Both the position numbers and the translations under genes were made by a program. From Galactobacter sp052108535 (lineage in GTDB: Bacteria; Actinomycetota; Actinomycetes; Actinomycetales; Micrococcaceae), in the NCBI GenBank assembly GCA_052108535.1, contig JBQDZM010000032.1, positions 1 through 31,706 of the forward strand: a stretch of 31,706 nt of DNA, written 5' to 3'. Shown piece by piece: positions 29,602 through 31,706 of this stretch (positions are counted from its first letter, which is position 1; each line of letters starts with the position of its first letter). The notes below the pieces were generated by a model. It was not told the DNA's origin and did not search any database. It saw nothing but the letters and a program-made list of their open reading frames with translations.

Positions 29602-30881
29602 GATGCACTCCCCGGCTGGTCCATCGGGATGGCGTCATCGTCGGCCTGATCAGCGGCAGCCGTGGCTACGGCGGCCATCGCTCCCGAGTTGAGTCCGACG
29701 GGCGCGGTAGAGGTCTGGTTGGCATCGCGCGCATCGGCGATGGCCTGCGTGACCGTGTCCACGGAGATCAGGCCCCTGTAGACTCCTCGGCTCCCCGTGA
29801 CCACCGCGTTGACCGAACTGGCCACCAGCATCTCGTCGAGCGCGTCGTTGAGCGTGGCCTGGTCGCCCACGATGGGCAGTGCGGGATCCACCTGATCGGA
29901 GATCATCTGCATTCTGGACAGCTGTCGTTTGGTGAGCCATTGGATGGGGCGTTGGCGGGAGTCCAGGATGATTGCGTAGTCCTCACCAGAAGCCTGCAAT
30001 TGGGAGAGCAGGTCGGAGGCCTGTTCGCCGGGCTTGCCTGTGACGGCGTCCCGCAACTGCACGTTGCCCACACGGGTCAGCGACAACTGTTTCAGGCCGG
30101 CGCCGGATCCGATGAAGCTCTCGACGAACTCGTTGGCGGGCTGAGCGAGGATGCGCTCGGGTGAGTCGTACTGCACCAGGTGCGCGCCCTCATCGAACAC
30201 CGCGATCCAATCGCCCAACTTCATCGCCTCGTCGAAGTCGTGGGTCACGCAGACGATGGTCTTGTGCAGCTCGGCCTGGATGTTGAGCAGCTCGTCCTGC
30301 AGGCGTTGACGGGTGATGGGGTCCACCGCGCCGAACGGTTCGTCCATGAGCAGCACCGGCGGGTCCGCGGCCAGCGCACGGGCCACGCCGACGCGCTGCT
30401 GCTGCCCGCCGGAGAGTTCCTTGGGGTAACGGTTGCGATAAATGTCGGGATCGAGGGAGACCAGTTCCAGAAGTTCGTCGACGCGCTCCTTGATGCGGGC
30501 CTTGTCCCAGCCGAGCATCTTGGGGACCAGGGCGATGTTGGCTGCCACGGTCATGTGGGGGAAGAGCCCACCCGCCTGGATGACGTAGCCGATCTGCCGG
30601 CGCAGCTTGTCGCCGTCCATATCGGTGACGTCCTCACCGTTGATGACGATCTTGCCTGCCGTCGGTTCGATGAGACGGTTGATCATCTTCAGGGTGGTGG
30701 TCTTGCCGCAGCCGGAGGGGCCCACGAACATGACCACGGATCCGGAGGGGATCTCGAGGGTCAGGCCGCCGACGGCGGGTTTGCGTTGCCCGGAGTACGA
30801 CTTGGTGACCTCGTCCAGGAGGATCGAGGCACCGTGAGTGTCCTGGGCGGGGGGATTTGGGTTCGAGGTGTTCTCAGGCAC
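29598..30881 (-). CDS. osmoprotectant ABC transporter ATP-binding protein with CBS pair
   Basis: The 427-residue ATPase has Walker A GPSGCGKT (54-61), signature LSGGQQQRV (156-164), Walker B VLLMDEP (176-182) and the H-loop His in CVTHDFDE. A C-terminal region (about 265-385) forms a tandem CBS pair; in OpuA-type importers this senses ionic strength, which gates uptake during osmotic stress. The final 50 residues are Ala/Asp-rich. Its start overlaps the first permease by 8 bp and its stop overlaps the second permease by 4 bp, so all subunits are coupled. Confidence 0.95.
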   Translation of the reverse strand: MPENTSNPNPPAQDTHGASILLDEVTKSYSGQRKPAVGGLTLEIPSGSVVMFVGPSGCGKTTTLKMINRLIEPTAGKIVINGEDVTDMDGDKLRRQIGYVIQAGGLFPHMTVAANIALVPKMLGWDKARIKERVDELLELVSLDPDIYRNRYPKELSGGQQQRVGVARALAADPPVLLMDEPFGAVDPITRQRLQDELLNIQAELHKTIVCVTHDFDEAMKLGDWIAVFDEGAHLVQYDSPERILAQPANEFVESFIGSGAGLKQLSLTRVGNVQLRDAVTGKPGEQASDLLSQLQASGEDYAIILDSRQRPIQWLTKRQLSRMQMISDQVDPALPIVGDQATLNDALDEMLVASSVNAVVTGSRGVYRGLISVDTVTQAIADARDANQTSTAPVGLNSGAMAAVATAAADQADDDAIPMDQPGSAS

Positions 30882-31515
30882 GGATACCCTTCCTGATGGT
30901 CAGACGGGAGACGACGATGAGGATCAGATCGAGGACGACGGCCAGAAGGACCACCGTCACGGTTCCGACCACCACCTGGTTGAGGGCGTTGGCTCCACCG
31001 AGCCGTGCCAGGCCGTCGAAGATGAACGAACCGAGTCCGGGACCCAGCGCATATGCGGCCACTGCGGCGATGCCCATGACCATCTGTCCGGAGATCCTGA
31101 TTCCGGACATGATGACGGGCCAGGCCATGGGCAACTCCACGGTGGCCAGGGTTCTGAAGCGGCTCATGCCGATGCCGCGGGCCGCCTCGATGGTTTCCAC
31201 TGGGACGCCTTGCAGTCCCACGATCGCGTTGCGCAGGATCGGAAGGACGGCGAAGAAGGTCACCACGACCACGGCGGGGCGCGGGCCGAACCCGAAGGGA
31301 CCGATCATGAGACCGATCATCGCGAACGAGGGGATCGTCAGACCTACCGCAGAGATTCCGTTGGCCAAGGATGCGAGCCAAGGGATACGTGCCGTCAGGA
31401 TCGCGATGATCACGGCTATGACGGTGGCGAGGATCAGGCACTGCACCACCAGCGAAAAGTGCTGATAGCCTGCAAACGTTATTTGCTGCCATCTGTCAGA
31501 TATAAAATCCCACAC
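30874..31515 (-). CDS. osmoprotectant ABC transporter permease (first)
   Basis: The 213-residue permease has 5-6 membrane segments and the ATPase contact loop GLQGVPVETIEAARGIGMSRFRTLATVELPMAWPVIMSG, closely parallel to the second permease. Length is typical for OpuBB/OpuCB. The start is GTG 31515 with AAGGA 7 nt upstream; an overlapping ATG two bases further upstream is in another frame and closes after a few codons. It is the first gene of the importer operon. Two different permeases serving one ATPase is normal for this importer class. Confidence 0.93.
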   Translation of the reverse strand: MWDFISDRWQQITFAGYQHFSLVVQCLILATVIAVIIAILTARIPWLASLANGISAVGLTIPSFAMIGLMIGPFGFGPRPAVVVVTFFAVLPILRNAIVGLQGVPVETIEAARGIGMSRFRTLATVELPMAWPVIMSGIRISGQMVMGIAAVAAYALGPGLGSFIFDGLARLGGANALNQVVVGTVTVVLLAVVLDLILIVVSRLTIRKGIRA

Positions 31516-31706
31516 ATCAAATCCTTAGTAGTCTCATAAGTTTCGTTCTGCATTGTGGGCGAATACTGTCTTCTGTCTGCGCAATGCCGACTACCTTAGC
31601 ACGTGTCCCACGACACACCCTGCGTCGTGGGTGAGCGAGACGGTGTCATAGCGGCTCTTCACAGTTGAGGGTGTAGGAGTTGGTTTCTGAATCCGCCGGT
31701 GTCCAG
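31516..31706. other. leader of importer operon with a dyad; possible tail of an upstream gene at the edge
   Basis: These 191 bp hold the likely promoter region of the ABC importer. An exact inverted repeat CCCACGAC (31607-31614) / GTCGTGGG (31624-31631) could be a terminator of an upstream minus-strand gene or an operator. The last 60-80 bp are open in minus-strand frames (one ends ...TLNCEEPL then TGA near 31650), which could be the end of a gene beyond the window. None of this is firm. Confidence 0.35.

Noticed and set aside
27787..29649. 620-codon open frame on the plus strand
   Set aside because: It is antisense to the ABC importer permease and binding-protein genes, which have clear motifs. 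Its composition (Gln, His, Gly-rich) is typical of an antisense frame in GC-rich DNA.
1..31706. tRNA, rRNA or transposase genes
   Set aside because: Reading both strands showed no cloverleaf with conserved T-arm, no rRNA stretches and no transposase or integrase motifs.

Overview
The window is GC-rich, gene-dense chromosomal DNA of a Gram-positive actinobacterium, most likely a member of the Micrococcales (Micrococcaceae-like; the genus cannot be fixed from the sequence). The reasons are the high GC content, frequent GTG and TTG starts, ATGA/GTGA overlaps between co-transcribed genes, a LARTG (sortase-E type) wall anchor, a large LuxR-type ATPase regulator and a DUF2637 protein. No tRNA, rRNA, CRISPR array, transposase or phage gene was found. 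Two 100-N runs are assembly gaps. Each is flanked by the same 55 bases on both sides, so both look like unmerged contig ends rather than biology.

Layout. 1-1079 (-): 5' part of a putative lipoprotein of unknown role, cut by the window edge. 1296-3071: an Lrp/AsnC regulator divergent from alanine dehydrogenase (ald), with a dyad in the shared promoter region. 3178-6081 (+): a LuxR/LAL ATPase regulator split by one in-frame TAG. 6147-9128 (-): a wall-anchored adhesin with a thioester domain and four T-Q ester-bond (VaFE) repeats. 9244-13428 (-): a YeiH-type transporter, two MFS transporters and a MarR repressor that overlaps one of them and has a 14-bp palindrome upstream. 13521-15214 (-): a Rieske ferredoxin and its FAD reductase, with no oxygenase nearby. 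15289-16149 (+): a NUDT19-like NUDIX hydrolase.

16160-22336 is an L-lactate utilisation locus. lldP (lactate permease) and an LldR-like GntR regulator lie on the minus strand, and lutABC (lactate oxidation to pyruvate) is divergent on the plus strand. The 334-bp divergent region carries two TNGTCAGACNA sites that fit an FadR/LldR-type operator, so one regulator probably controls uptake and oxidation together. 22536-22829 (+) is a lone ribbon-helix-helix antitoxin-like gene behind its own dyad. 23037-23750 (-) is a DUF2637 membrane protein.

23751-26792 is a drug-efflux module. An unusual 393-bp leader holds a 19-bp tandem repeat, two GGTTGC-N6-GCAACC palindromes (also able to pair alternately as RNA) and an intrinsic terminator. 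After it come a DHA2 (EmrB/QacA-type) MFS exporter and an overlapping MarR regulator. This leader is the best candidate here for an undescribed regulatory arrangement. 27042-27731 (+) is a 3-methyladenine DNA glycosylase I homologue that has lost three of four zinc ligands. 27802-31515 (-) is a four-gene osmoprotectant ABC importer (permease, CBS-ATPase, permease, binding lipoprotein), with its promoter region at the right edge.
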